A stretch of 64,000 bases of DNA from Anaerolineales bacterium (GCA_020851785.1 JADZCC010000076.1:47995-111994); one strand, 5' to 3'. Shown: positions 8,211 through 17,085, numbered from the stretch's first letter. A program made the numbers and translations. Notes: generated by a model not told the origin, from the letters alone.

Positions 8211-8669
8211 TCACCACAGATAGGGTTTCGTCACCATGAGGAAGACGATTAGCACGGCCACCAACGTAACCGCCGCTTCGATCCACCCGGCCCGCCGCGC
8301 CGTTTGGAGATATTCGCTTCCATCCACGCCTTCTTCCTGGGCAAGACGAATCTGTTTGCGAAAGACCGGCGCGTACACTTTAATGCCGAGGAAGACGATC
8401 ACAAAATACAGGATCAACGAAGTCAAAATCCAGGGCGTGGTGATGGGAAACCCGGCGATGAAGACCATGGACAGGCCGGTGATTAATAACATGAGGTAGG
8501 CCGGGTTTGCCAGACGGCGATCTAAAAAGCGGATGGCGTTCAGCGCGAAGAGGTTGGCTTCGCGCTTGCCGCCCGCGCTGAGCAGTAACATGCGATACGT
8601 TAAATTACTGCCCACCGCCACAATCGCCGAGAGGACGTGAATCCATTTGAGGACAACATACCATGACAT
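8211..8669 (-). CDS. DUF2269-like integral membrane protein
   Basis: This 152-residue protein has about four membrane helices: WIHVLSAIVAVGSNLTYRML near the N-terminus, a PAYLMLLITGLSMVF segment, ILTSLILYFVIVFLGIKVY, and a C-terminal AAVTLVAVLIVFLMV. The KWIHVLSAIVAVGS start is typical of DUF2269 proteins, membrane proteins without a known function. It lies between the TetR gene and the exporter on the same strand, about 30 bases from the TetR gene, and may be co-transcribed with it. I cannot assign a function. Confidence 0.75.
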   Translation of the reverse strand: MSWYVVLKWIHVLSAIVAVGSNLTYRMLLLSAGGKREANLFALNAIRFLDRRLANPAYLMLLITGLSMVFIAGFPITTPWILTSLILYFVIVFLGIKVYAPVFRKQIRLAQEEGVDGSEYLQTARRAGWIEAAVTLVAVLIVFLMVTKPYLW

Positions 8670-8700
8670 TATTTTTTCCTTGAGCCGATTTTTTCTAACT

Positions 8701-8757
8701 ACCCGACACTTTTCTTTTGGGACGCGGATATTTCTAAGCCTTCAATTGAAAAAGGTG
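8701..8757. repeat. 57-bp dispersed repeat, copy 1
   Basis: This stretch matches 41619-41675 at 51 of 57 positions without gaps. Both begin ACCCGA.ACTTTTCTTTTGG and contain TTCAATTGAA near the end. The copy lies between the exporter's stop and the DUF2269 start. It is not a coding sequence or a simple hairpin, and I do not recognise the family. Confidence 0.8.
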
Positions 8758-8808
8758 TTTTTTTTTCGCCTCTTATACTTGAAGAGTTTAATAATCAGGT
8801 GAGGGCTC

Positions 8809-10224
8809 TCAATCATGCCCTGTTGAAATTGCAGGTTTTAGATGAAGCGCCTGCGCCAACTCCTGCTGATGGTTTTTTAACCCAAAAGCCAGAAGCGCCA
8901 ATAGAATCGCCAGAATGCCAATCGTCAGGTAGGCCGCGCTGTAGCCGCCCACGCCGCCGCCCGCCGAGGCCGCAATCGCCCCGACCAACGCGCTACTGAT
9001 TAATTGTCCCACGCTGGTAAAAACGGCGATGGCGCCTTGGGCTGAAGTCCTTTCGGATTCCGGCGCTTCGTTGAGCATGATGTAGCGCACCGGCGCGCCC
9101 AGCAGGGCGGAAAGCCCCAAGCCGATGATGGCTCCGGCGACGATGAACATCCATAACGCTGAATTAAAAAAGCCGAAGAAAAGCGAACCGAGCGCCAGCA
9201 AAATTGTCCCCGCCACGACGACCGTTTTAGAGCCGAGTTTATCCAGTAGTTTGCCTGAAAGCGGCGAGCCCACGGCCAGCGTCAACACCACCGGCATGAG
9301 CAGGTAACTGGACGTGTGTTTATCCACCACGCCGGGCATGGCGGCCACCGCCAAAGCGGGGATGAAGACCATGCTCACTTCGCCAATCCCTGCGCCCGCC
9401 GAAAGCGCGCTGGCCAACACAGACTGGCGGCTTTTGAATAAAGCTAAATTTAAAATTGGGTCAGCAGATTTTTGTTCGATGGCCACGAAGACGAAGAGCA
9501 GGACGATGGCCAACGCGAGAAAAGGCGCCACGTTCAGCGAAAACAAACTGCCGATAAAGTTGGCCGTATCAATTTGGTTTAACCCATAAGCGAAAGCGGA
9601 AAGGAAAACACCAAGCGTCAACATGCCCGCCCAGTCAAATGCGCCGCGCGCCGCAGTTGAACTGGCGGGGAGCAATTTCCAGGCCATCAGCGCCACGATG
9701 AATGCGATGGGCAGGTTGATGAGGAAGAGCCATTCCCAGGTAGTGACGCTGAGGATGATTCCGCCGAGGATCGGCCCGATGAGGAAGGCCAGCCCAAAGA
9801 CCGCGCCGATTAGGCCCAGCGCGCCGCCTCTTTTTTCAGGCGGAAAAGTATCGCCAATCACCGCGCTGGCCACGGGGAAGATGCCGCCCGCGCCAAAGCC
9901 TTGCAGGGCGCGCCCGATTAACAACGCCGAAAATAAGTTGGCAGGCGCGAGCGCCACCATCAGCGAGCCCAGCCCAAAGAGGGCCACGTCCAGCACGTAG
10001 ATTAAACGGCGGCCGAATAAATCTGAAAGCTTTGCCATCAGCGGCGTGCCGATTAAATTAAACAACACGTAAATCGTAAACGTCCACGTCAGGGCGCGGT
10101 CGCCCACGCCAAAAAAAGATTGAATGGGGGGCAGGGCGGGGGCCACAATCGCAATGTCCAGTGCGCCCATTAAAACCCCTAGAAAGAGGACCAGTAAAAT
10201 TTGATTGCGCGTTTTGTCGTTCAT
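8809..10224 (-). CDS. MFS drug exporter, DHA2 (EmrB/QacA) type
   Basis: The 471-residue protein has about 14 hydrophobic segments, as expected for the DHA2 branch of the major facilitator superfamily. The first helix carries an acidic residue in LMGALDIAIVAPALPPI; motif A in the first cytoplasmic loop reads GTPLMAKLSDLFGRRLIYV; motif C appears as AFLIGPILGGIILSVTTWEWLFLINLPI. Such proteins expel toxic organic compounds using the proton gradient. Expression is probably controlled by the TetR protein at 7598-8179 through the operator at 10248-10265. Substrate unknown. Confidence 0.92.
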   Translation of the reverse strand: MNDKTRNQILLVLFLGVLMGALDIAIVAPALPPIQSFFGVGDRALTWTFTIYVLFNLIGTPLMAKLSDLFGRRLIYVLDVALFGLGSLMVALAPANLFSALLIGRALQGFGAGGIFPVASAVIGDTFPPEKRGGALGLIGAVFGLAFLIGPILGGIILSVTTWEWLFLINLPIAFIVALMAWKLLPASSTAARGAFDWAGMLTLGVFLSAFAYGLNQIDTANFIGSLFSLNVAPFLALAIVLLFVFVAIEQKSADPILNLALFKSRQSVLASALSAGAGIGEVSMVFIPALAVAAMPGVVDKHTSSYLLMPVVLTLAVGSPLSGKLLDKLGSKTVVVAGTILLALGSLFFGFFNSALWMFIVAGAIIGLGLSALLGAPVRYIMLNEAPESERTSAQGAIAVFTSVGQLISSALVGAIAASAGGGVGGYSAAYLTIGILAILLALLAFGLKNHQQELAQALHLKPAISTGHD

Positions 10225-10247
10225 GGAAACTCCTTTATAGCGAACTT

Positions 10248-10265
10248 ACTTACCGCTCGGTAAGT
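10248..10265. promoter_or_regulatory. TetR-type operator in exporter promoter
   Basis: ACTTACCG-CT-CGGTAAGT is a perfect 8-bp inverted repeat. It begins right after the -10 box (on the minus strand) and covers the likely transcription start, so a bound repressor would block initiation. Confidence 0.85.
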
Positions 10266-10267
10266 TG

Positions 10268-10296
10268 AATATAGCAGGGTGCGGAGAATTTGTCAA
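10268..10296 (-). promoter_or_regulatory. Sigma-70-like promoter of the exporter
   Basis: On the minus strand TTGACA (10296-10291) and TATATT (10273-10268) are separated by 17 bp, close to consensus. The start codon of the exporter follows after about 40 bases, preceded by AAGGAG. Confidence 0.85.
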
Positions 10297-10460
10297 GTGC
10301 GCTTAACTATTTTTCAAAATAGAGGTCTGGACAATAAGATATAATATTTATAATAAAAATCATAAATATTGTGGTATGATTGTTTTATACAATTTAACGC
10401 GCTTTATCGTTTCCAAATTGTAAATAACCTCACGACAAAAAACTTAAAGGACAAAACAAC

Positions 10461-12752
10461 ATGACACTTGCGGCAAACCTCGGTTATCCGCGCCTCGGCG
10501 CGAAGCGTGAATTGAAATGGGCTTTGGAAAGCTACTGGGCGGGAAAAACCAAAGCGGCGGATTTATTGCAGACCGCCAAAGCCTTGCGACTGGAGCATTG
10601 GAAACTGCAACAAACGGCGGGCATTGACGTGATTCCCTCGAACGATTTTTCGCTGTACGATCACGTGCTGGATACAACCATGATGATCGGCGCGATTCCT
10701 GCGCGCTACGCCAAACTTGAAAAGCCCACCGACCTGGATTTGTATTTTGCGATGGCGCGCGGAACGCAACAAGGCGCCACGAACTTTGCCGCGATGGAAA
10801 TGACCAAATGGTTCGACACCAACTATCATTACATCGTCCCTGAAATTGAAAAGGATCAAACCTATCGTTTGGCTTCCGCCAAAGTGGTGGATGAATTCAA
10901 CGAAGCGCAAGCCGCCGGGATTCACACCCGCCCGGTCCTGCTCGGGCCGGTATCCTATCTGCTGTTAAGTAAATCCACCTCCACTGACGGCGTTCCGCTG
11001 AACACGCTGGCAAAGTTGATTCCCGTGTATGTGGAAGTCTTGCAACGCCTGGCCGCCGCGGGCGCAGACTGGGTGCAAATGGACGAACCCTGCCTCGCGT
11101 TGGATTTGGACGAAGCCGCGCGCAAAGCGTATGCGGATGCCTACAATCAATTGGGGCAGGTGGCCAACCTCCGCTTGCTGGTAGCAACGTATTTCGGTGG
11201 GCTGGAAGATAACTTGGAGCTGGCGGTGGGTTTGCCCGTTTATGGCTTGCATGTGGATTTAGTTCGCGCGCCGCAACAACTGGATCATGTGTTGGCGCAA
11301 TTGCCTGCCGAAAAAACGCTCTCGTTGGGCGTGGTGGATGGGCGCAACGTTTGGCGCACGGATTTGGATGCGGCTCTGCAAAAAGTTCAAACGGCGGTGA
11401 TAGCGCTGGGCGCGGAGCGCGTGCAGATTGCGCCGAGTTGTTCGCTGACTTTCAGCCCGCAAGATTTGGATTTGGAAACGAAGCTGGATGACGAGTTGAA
11501 ATCCTGGCTGGCGTTTGCGCGCCAAAAACTGGATGAGTTGGCGCTCCTCAAAAAAGCTGTCAGCGGGGGAGTGGAATCGGCGGCTGAGTCGTTCAAGGTC
11601 AGCCGGGCCGCGTTACAAAGTCGCCGCGAGTCGTTGCGGACGCATAATCCGCAAGTGCGCCAGCGTCTCGAAGCGGTGAGCGACTCCATGTTGAATCGCG
11701 CGCATGATTTTGAAACGCGGAAAAGCGCGCAGGCGCAAAAACTGGGTTTGCCGCCTTTGCCGACCACAACGATTGGCTCGTTCCCACAAACGCCCGAAGT
11801 GCGCGCGCAACGCTCCGCAAAAAATAAAGGTTCGCTGACGCAGGCGCAGTATGATGAATTTTTGAAAACGGAAATTGCGCGCACAATTCAAAAGCAGGAA
11901 GAACTTGGCTTGGACGTGTTGGTGCATGGCGAATTTGAACGCACAGACATGGTGGAGTATTTTGGCGAGCGGATGACGGGCATTGCTTTTACGCAAAACG
12001 GCTGGGTGCAAAGTTATGGCTCGCGCGCGGTGCGCCCGCCGATTATTTTTGGCGACGTAGCCCGCCCCGAACCGATGACGGTGGACTGGTCGGCGTACGC
12101 GCAGTCGCTGACGAAGAAACCGGTCAAGGGGATGTTGACGGGGCCGGTCACAATTTTGGAATGGTCGTTCGTGCGCGACGATCAGCCGCGCGCGCTGACT
12201 TGTCGTCAACTGGCGCTGGCGATTCGCGATGAAGTCTTGGATCTGGAACGCGCGGGGATTGGCATCATCCAAATTGACGAACCCGCTTTCCGCGAAGGCT
12301 TTCCTTTGCGCAAAGCTGAACAAAACGATTATTTGCAATGGGCGATTGAATCTTTCAAACTTTCCGCCAGCGGCGTGCAGGATGAAACGCAAATTCATAC
12401 GCACATGTGCTATGCGGAGTTTGACCACATCATCGAAGCGATTGGACGCATGGACGCGGACGTGATTTCCATCGAAGCCTCGCGCTCGAAGATGGAATTG
12501 CTCGACGCGTTCAAACAATATCAATATCCGGGCGAGATTGGGCCGGGCATTTATGATATTCATTCGCCGAACATCCCCGCGCAAGCCGAGATGGAAGATT
12601 TGTTGGCAAAAGCCGCGCAGGTCGTGCCCAACGATCGGCTGTGGGTGAATCCTGATTGCGGCTTGAAGACCCGCCAATGGGAACAGGTTCTCCCCGCGTT
12701 AACGAACATGGTCAACGCCGCGCAAGCGGTGCGTCAACAGTTGAAGGTATAA
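10461..12752 (+). CDS. metE: Cobalamin-independent methionine synthase
   Basis: The 763-residue protein transfers the methyl group of 5-methyltetrahydrofolate (polyglutamate form) to homocysteine, the last step of methionine synthesis. It has the normal MetE length with an N-terminal barrel (NLGYPRLGAKRELKWALE) and a catalytic C-terminal barrel beginning near LPTTTIGSFPQT. The zinc ligands are present as IHTHMCYAEF (His and Cys), the Glu in ISIEASRS, and the Cys in WVNPDCGLKTR. AAAGGA precedes the start. The roughly 160-base upstream region is AT-rich, and I could not fit a SAM, cobalamin or T-box leader to it. The next gene, a flavoprotein, starts 64 bases downstream. Confidence 0.97.
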   Translation: MTLAANLGYPRLGAKRELKWALESYWAGKTKAADLLQTAKALRLEHWKLQQTAGIDVIPSNDFSLYDHVLDTTMMIGAIPARYAKLEKPTDLDLYFAMARGTQQGATNFAAMEMTKWFDTNYHYIVPEIEKDQTYRLASAKVVDEFNEAQAAGIHTRPVLLGPVSYLLLSKSTSTDGVPLNTLAKLIPVYVEVLQRLAAAGADWVQMDEPCLALDLDEAARKAYADAYNQLGQVANLRLLVATYFGGLEDNLELAVGLPVYGLHVDLVRAPQQLDHVLAQLPAEKTLSLGVVDGRNVWRTDLDAALQKVQTAVIALGAERVQIAPSCSLTFSPQDLDLETKLDDELKSWLAFARQKLDELALLKKAVSGGVESAAESFKVSRAALQSRRESLRTHNPQVRQRLEAVSDSMLNRAHDFETRKSAQAQKLGLPPLPTTTIGSFPQTPEVRAQRSAKNKGSLTQAQYDEFLKTEIARTIQKQEELGLDVLVHGEFERTDMVEYFGERMTGIAFTQNGWVQSYGSRAVRPPIIFGDVARPEPMTVDWSAYAQSLTKKPVKGMLTGPVTILEWSFVRDDQPRALTCRQLALAIRDEVLDLERAGIGIIQIDEPAFREGFPLRKAEQNDYLQWAIESFKLSASGVQDETQIHTHMCYAEFDHIIEAIGRMDADVISIEASRSKMELLDAFKQYQYPGEIGPGIYDIHSPNIPAQAEMEDLLAKAAQVVPNDRLWVNPDCGLKTRQWEQVLPALTNMVNAAQAVRQQLKV

Positions 12753-12816
12753 AAAGCGGCGCTCGCTACATCCACAATGATAGGTTTTGAAAATATTCTT
12801 TTGTGAGGAGCGGAAC

Positions 12817-13998
12817 ATGAAAACTTATAAATACCTGATTGTTGGAAGCGGCATGACCGCCGACGCGGCGGTGCGCGGCATTCGTGAACTGGATGCGGAC
12901 GGCTCGATTGGCATGATCGGCGCCGAAGCGGATAAACCGTATGCGCGTCCGCCGCTTTCCAAAGGGTTGTGGAAAGGCCGTCCAATTGAAAAGGTTTGGC
13001 GCGGCACGGAAACCTTCAAGGTGGATTTTCACCTGGGGCGCAAAGCCGTTGAACTTAACACCGCCACGCAACGCGTGAAGGACGATCAGGGCGAAGAATA
13101 CGCCTACGAAAAATTATTGCTCGCCACGGGCGGAGACCCCATTCGTCTGCCGTTTGGCGAAGACCACATCATTTATTATCGCACGCTGGCAGATTATCAA
13201 CGCCTGCGCGCGCTCACGGAGCAAGGTCAGCGCTTTTTGGTGATTGGCGCAGGCTTCATCGGCTCGGAAATTGCGGCGGCGTTGAACATGCAAAACAAGC
13301 AGGTGACGATGGTCTTTTTAGACAAGACGCTGGGCGAAAGAATCTTTCCGCCCGAAGTTGCGCAGTTTTTGAGCGAGGCCTATCAAAAGAAAGGCGTGGA
13401 ACTGATCCCGGCCGATGCGGTGGAAAAGTTTGAGAAAACCGGAACCAGCTTCAAGGTCCAATTGCGAAGCGGAAAGACGCTGGAAGTGGATGGCGTGGTG
13501 GCCGGGTTGGGAGTCCGCCCGAATATCGAACTGGCTAAATCTGCAAATTTGAAAGTTGAAAATGGAATCGTGGTGGACGATCACCTGCGCGCTTCGGCTT
13601 CAAACGTGTATGCGGCGGGCGACGTGGCGATGTTTCCGCACCCGGCTTTGGGAAAATTGATGCGCGTGGAGCATGAAGATAACGCGCTTCAAACGGGCAA
13701 GCAGGCCGGGCGTAACATGGCCGGCGCGGATGAGGCTTATCAACATACGCCTTACTTTTATTCGGATTTGTTTGAATATGGGTATGAAGCGGTGGGGGAG
13801 TTGAGCGGCAAGTTTGAGACGGTAACGGATTGGCAGGAGCCGTTTCAAAAGGGCGTGATTTATTATCTGGATGGCGGGCGCGTGCGCGGCGTGTTGTTGT
13901 GGAATGTGTGGGGCAAAGTGAAAGAAGCCGCGGCGCTGATTGCCGAAGCGGGCCCGTTCAAAGCGGAAGAGTTGAAAGGCAAAATTAAGTTTGAGTGA
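12817..13998 (+). CDS. FAD-dependent pyridine nucleotide-disulphide-type oxidoreductase
   Basis: With the start at 12817 (GAGGAGCGGAAC upstream) the protein has 393 residues. It shows the FAD-binding YLIVGSGMTADAAVRGI near the N-terminus, a second dinucleotide fold for NAD(P)H (RFLVIGAGFIGSEIAAAL), and the ATG...GD motif NVYAAGDVAMFP before the C-terminal domain. The architecture resembles rubredoxin, ferredoxin and AIF-type reductases; no redox CXXC is visible next to the first fold, so it is not a thioredoxin or lipoamide type. It probably passes electrons from NAD(P)H to a small electron carrier, not found here. Its stop overlaps the next gene by four bases (GTGA), so the two are translationally coupled. 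Confidence 0.88.
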   Translation: MKTYKYLIVGSGMTADAAVRGIRELDADGSIGMIGAEADKPYARPPLSKGLWKGRPIEKVWRGTETFKVDFHLGRKAVELNTATQRVKDDQGEEYAYEKLLLATGGDPIRLPFGEDHIIYYRTLADYQRLRALTEQGQRFLVIGAGFIGSEIAAALNMQNKQVTMVFLDKTLGERIFPPEVAQFLSEAYQKKGVELIPADAVEKFEKTGTSFKVQLRSGKTLEVDGVVAGLGVRPNIELAKSANLKVENGIVVDDHLRASASNVYAAGDVAMFPHPALGKLMRVEHEDNALQTGKQAGRNMAGADEAYQHTPYFYSDLFEYGYEAVGELSGKFETVTDWQEPFQKGVIYYLDGGRVRGVLLWNVWGKVKEAAALIAEAGPFKAEELKGKIKFE

Positions 13999-14690
13999 GC
14001 AAAACCATGACTGAAAATAACCTCCCCGAAATTTGGCAATGGGCGGAATATTACTGCCCGTGGTGTTATGTTGCCGCCGTGCGCCTGCATAAAATTGCGC
14101 CTGAATATGCAGGGCGCGTCCGTGTGGTGGAACGGGCTTTTCCGTTGGAAGTCTATGGCGGAGGTCCGCCCGACCGCCGCGAATTAGAATTGGAAATTTG
14201 GCTCGCCGCGTTACAAGAACCCGCCGCAACCTTCAAACCGTTCAGCGACGATTTTCCCACCACCACGCTCCCCGCCTTTGATGCGGCTTGGTGCGCGTTT
14301 CAACAAGGCGAATCTGTTGGACGGGATTTCGATCTGCGGATTCGCCGCGCGTTCTTCGCCGAAGGGCGCAACATCGGCAAGCGCGAAGTGATGTTCGACC
14401 TCGCGCGCGAAGCGAATTTGGATATGGATGACTTCACGCGCCGCTTCAACAGCGACGAACCGCGCGCCGCCGTTTTAGCGGAAGGTAAACTGGGCAAAGA
14501 AAAATTCGGCGTGCGCGGAACGCCCACCGCCATGTTGAACGATGGGACAAAGTTGATTTACAAAATGTCGTATCCGAAAATTCAGGATTACAAAATTGTT
14601 TCGATTGGCAAACTGCCCTGTTGCGGCGAAGGATGTTACCAAGCCACGCGTGAAATGTTTGAAAAAGCGCTCGCGCATGAAAACGGATAG
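13995..14690 (+). CDS. DsbA-family (FrnE-like) thioredoxin-fold protein
   Basis: A 231-residue protein from a GTG start that overlaps the flavoprotein stop; an ATG at 14007 is an alternative. It has the motif YYCPWCY near residue 22-25 in place of the classical CPHC, and the cis-Pro region FGVRGTPTAML near residue 180, as in 2-hydroxychromene isomerase/DsbA proteins. No signal peptide is seen, so it should be cytoplasmic. A second cysteine cluster, LPCCGEGCY, lies near the C-terminus. A dithiol oxidoreductase or isomerase fits; coupling to the upstream flavoprotein suggests that protein could be its reductase, which is inference. Confidence 0.85.
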   Translation: MSKTMTENNLPEIWQWAEYYCPWCYVAAVRLHKIAPEYAGRVRVVERAFPLEVYGGGPPDRRELELEIWLAALQEPAATFKPFSDDFPTTTLPAFDAAWCAFQQGESVGRDFDLRIRRAFFAEGRNIGKREVMFDLAREANLDMDDFTRRFNSDEPRAAVLAEGKLGKEKFGVRGTPTAMLNDGTKLIYKMSYPKIQDYKIVSIGKLPCCGEGCYQATREMFEKALAHENG

Positions 14691-14827
14691 GAAACGAATA
14701 AACGGATGAATCTTTTTATCCGCTTCTCCGTTTCCCACCCGCTACGAATATAATGAAAATGGAAAAGCGCATCAGAAACGACCCTCATCCGCTTATCCGC
14801 TTCAATCCGCTAAAACAAGGAGAAAAT

Positions 14828-15310
14828 ATGGAACCACGATTAAATTATTCCAAGGTTGCGCCCGAAGGTGTGGAAGGTCTGAGCAAACTCGAAGGCTACG
14901 TTCGTAAATCAGGCCTGGAACATAGCCTGCTCGAACTCGTCAAAATGCGCGCCTCGCAGATCAACGGTTGCGCGTATTGTCTTGATATGCACTCAAAAGA
15001 CGCGCGCACCAACGGCGAAAGCGAACAGCGCCTCTACGGACTCAGCGCCTGGCACGAAGCCCCGTTTTACACTGACCGCGAACGCGCCGCCCTCGCCTGG
15101 ACCGAAGCCGTGACGCTCGTGAGCGAAAGCCATGTGCCAGACGAAGTCTACGCCGAAGCCCGCAAGCATTTCAGCGAAAAAGAACTCGTGGATTTGACGT
15201 ATGGCATCATCGCCATCAATTCCTGGAATCGACTCGCAGTCAGCTTCCGCTCGCTGGCGGGGACGTATGAACCCGAACATCCTGCCGTGAAGAAAGTCGC
15301 GCCAAAATAG
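14828..15310 (+). CDS. AhpD-like carboxymuconolactone decarboxylase-family protein
   Basis: From 14828 (AAGGAGAAAAT upstream) the protein has 160 residues. The core motif KMRASQINGCAYCLDMH is the CXXC plus His of AhpD-type alkylhydroperoxidase proteins, which use the cysteine pair to reduce peroxides or handle thiols. The LVDLTYGIIAINSWNRLAVSFR tail is also typical. It lies downstream of the flavoprotein and the DsbA-like protein in the same direction, so the three may form a thiol/peroxide defence group. Its 5' flank at 14693-14757 contains an imperfect palindrome, not coding. Confidence 0.9.
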   Translation: MEPRLNYSKVAPEGVEGLSKLEGYVRKSGLEHSLLELVKMRASQINGCAYCLDMHSKDARTNGESEQRLYGLSAWHEAPFYTDRERAALAWTEAVTLVSESHVPDEVYAEARKHFSEKELVDLTYGIIAINSWNRLAVSFRSLAGTYEPEHPAVKKVAPK

Positions 15311-15319
15311 AGGCTTGAT

Positions 15320-16246
15320 GTGCCAGCGCGAAACGCTTCATCTTTTGACCTTCAGCCTGCTCCGCCGTTTCGACTGAATCTCACCGTTTGGGCTTTGCGT
15401 CGCCGCCCCGAAAACCTGTTCGACCGCTGGGACGGAAAAACGTATCGGCGCGTGTTGCTCGTGGATGATGTGCCGTTTGAAATTGCCGTGACGCAACCTG
15501 AAAAAAATCTGCGTGTGACGGTGACGGGAACGGAATTAACGGATAAGGTCAAAGCAGTCGTCAGTGCCGCGCTGGAACGTTTGCTTGGCATCCGAATTGA
15601 TTTGCAAAAGTTTTATCGTCTGAGCAAAAAAGACGAATGGCTCAAACCGTTAGCGGATCAATTTCAAGGCGTGAAGCCGCCGCGCTTGTTGACTCCGTTT
15701 GAAGCGTTGGTGAACGCGATTGCCTGTCAGCAGTTAACTCTGACGATGGGCATCCGCCTGCTCAACCGCCTGACCGAAGCGTATGGCGTGGCGCTCACAA
15801 CGGAAAACGGAATCGTCCACGCGTTTCCGCGCCCGCAGGATTTATTCACAGCCGATATTGAAGACCTGCGCCAGATGAGTTTCAGTTATCAGAAAGCCCG
15901 CTATCTGACGAACATCTCGCGTCTGATTGTGGACGGCGAACTTAACTTGGATGAAATCGCCAAACTAAACGATGAAGAAGCGGTTGCGCGGCTGTGCGAG
16001 TTGAAAGGCGTGGGACGCTGGACAGCGGAATATGTTTTACTGCGCGGGCTGGGGCGTACGCACATCTTCCCCGCCGACGATGTGGGCGCGCGCAACAACC
16101 TGCAAAAGTGGCTGATTCTGCCTGGTAAGCTGACGTATGCCAACACACGCGAAGCGTTGAGCCGTTGGGACGGGTTCGGCGGGCTGATCTATTTCCATCT
16201 GCTGATGAAGAGTTTGGCGGAGAAAGGTTTGGTACAGTCATGTTGA
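15320..16246 (+). CDS. DNA-3-methyladenine glycosylase II, AlkA type
   Basis: The 308-residue protein (GTG start) contains the HhH-GPD fold of base-excision glycosylases: a helix-hairpin-helix ELKGVGRWTAEYVLLRGLG followed by the catalytic Asp in HIFPADDVGARN. The N-terminal 110 residues resemble the AlkA N-domain. Upstream of the HhH lies the typical NAIACQQLTLTMGIRLLNRL helix. No Cys-rich Fe-S loop follows, unlike in MutY or Nth. It should remove alkylated purines from DNA. The gene starts 10 bases after the AhpD-like gene and overlaps the DUF488 gene, so it is part of a tightly packed run. Confidence 0.9.
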   Translation: MPARNASSFDLQPAPPFRLNLTVWALRRRPENLFDRWDGKTYRRVLLVDDVPFEIAVTQPEKNLRVTVTGTELTDKVKAVVSAALERLLGIRIDLQKFYRLSKKDEWLKPLADQFQGVKPPRLLTPFEALVNAIACQQLTLTMGIRLLNRLTEAYGVALTTENGIVHAFPRPQDLFTADIEDLRQMSFSYQKARYLTNISRLIVDGELNLDEIAKLNDEEAVARLCELKGVGRWTAEYVLLRGLGRTHIFPADDVGARNNLQKWLILPGKLTYANTREALSRWDGFGGLIYFHLLMKSLAEKGLVQSC

Positions 16247-16590
16247 AAATTAAACGCGTCTATGAAGCCGCCGCAAAAAGCGACGGGACGCGCTTCCTCG
16301 TCGAACGGCTGTGGCCGCGCGGTATGAAGAAGGAAGCGCTGAAGATGAAAGCGTGGCTGAAGAACGTCGCGCCCAGTTCTGATTTACGGAATTGGTTCGC
16401 GCATGACCCGCTCAAATGGGCGGAGTTTCAAAAGCGCTATCACGCGGAATTAAAAGCCAACCCCGCCGAATGGCAGGTCATTGTGGAAGCCGCGCAACAC
16501 GGCGACGTAACCCTGCTTTACAGCGCGCACGATCTGGAACACAACAACGCGCTGGCGCTTAAAGCGTTTTTGGAAAAGCGCTTGAAGTAA
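16240..16590 (+). CDS. DUF488-family protein
   Basis: The 116-residue protein begins inside the last codons of the AlkA gene (ATGTTGA overlap). It carries the family hallmark FLVERLWPRGMKKE near the N-terminus, then WLKNVAPSSDLRNWFAHDP and the C-terminal LLYSAHDLEHNNALALK. DUF488 proteins have conserved Arg/Asp residues but no firmly known reaction; many are found near stress and repair genes. Translational coupling to the DNA glycosylase points to a shared stress setting, but no function can be given. Confidence 0.88.
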   Translation: MLKIKRVYEAAAKSDGTRFLVERLWPRGMKKEALKMKAWLKNVAPSSDLRNWFAHDPLKWAEFQKRYHAELKANPAEWQVIVEAAQHGDVTLLYSAHDLEHNNALALKAFLEKRLK

Positions 16591-16700
16591 CGCAAAGCTC
16601 ACTTTGCGACAAGGCAAATGGCAAGGTGAACCTTGCCGCACGCAAGACCGTACCGCAAAATTCATTTTGCGATACATGGCAAGATGTATCTTGCTGTACA
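16591..16700. repeat. Cluster of four short palindromes with differing stems
   Basis: Four small perfect or near-perfect hairpins follow each other: 16591-16608, 16620-16637, 16654-16671 and 16679-16694. All follow the plan GCAAnnn - short loop - complement - TTGC, but the inner stem bases differ (AAT, GGT, GAT, AGC) while pairing is kept. The third is the same palindrome as in the 1151-1237 repeats. No coding function is seen between 16591 and 16772. Confidence 0.8.
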
Positions 16701-16772
16701 GCGATTAGTTAAAAACGGCTTCGTAAAAGCGAATCGCCGATTTTAAAAATACACCAAAAGGAGACATACACC

Positions 16773-17018
16773 ATGTCCGAAAGCACAACCACGTTAGACG
16801 TCCGCGAAATCCCCCCGCGCGAGCGACACCCGAAGATCTTCCAGACCTTCGACGCGTTGAAAGAAGGCGAGTTCTTCACGCTGGTCAACGACCACGACCC
16901 CAAGCCGCTCTTCTATCAATTCTCACACGAGCGCGGCGGATTGTTTGGCTGGGAATACCTTGAAGAAGGTCCCGAAGTTTGGCGCGTGAAGATCAGCCGC
17001 GTCGCCGCCTCCGCCTAG
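16773..17018 (+). CDS. DUF2249 small protein
   Basis: An 81-residue protein with the DUF2249 pattern: TTLDVREIPPRERHPKIFQTFDALKEGE, then LVNDHDPKPLFYQF and a C-terminal WRVKISR. AAAGGAGA precedes the start. Proteins of this family are often found near genes for denitrification, nitric-oxide handling and hemerythrin-like proteins; that link would suit the nar genes at the left of this window, but it is about 16 kb away. Molecular function unknown. The following folE starts 67 bases downstream behind a hairpin. Confidence 0.85.
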   Translation: MSESTTTLDVREIPPRERHPKIFQTFDALKEGEFFTLVNDHDPKPLFYQFSHERGGLFGWEYLEEGPEVWRVKISRVAASA

Positions 17019-17034
17019 TCCGAGTTGCGAATAA

Positions 17035-17062
17035 CGTCCCGAAGGTTTAAACCTTTGGGACG
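17035..17062. terminator. Hairpin between DUF2249 and folE
   Basis: CGTCCCGAAGGTTT pairs with AAACCTTTGGGACG (one G-U) with almost no loop. The stem is the same as at 7550-7579, so this is either a recurrent terminator-like sequence or a small dispersed repeat. Confidence 0.55.
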
Positions 17063-17085
17063 CTTAAATCATGGCAGGAAATAAG

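Noticed and set aside
10297..10460. Methionine-related riboswitch or T-box upstream of metE
   Set aside because: The region is AT-rich and lacks the conserved cores of SAM, cobalamin or T-box leaders.
11613..12677. Long open frame of 354 codons opposite metE
   Set aside because: It is the shadow of the metE coding strand; no ribosome binding site, and its His/Arg-rich composition is typical of antisense frames.
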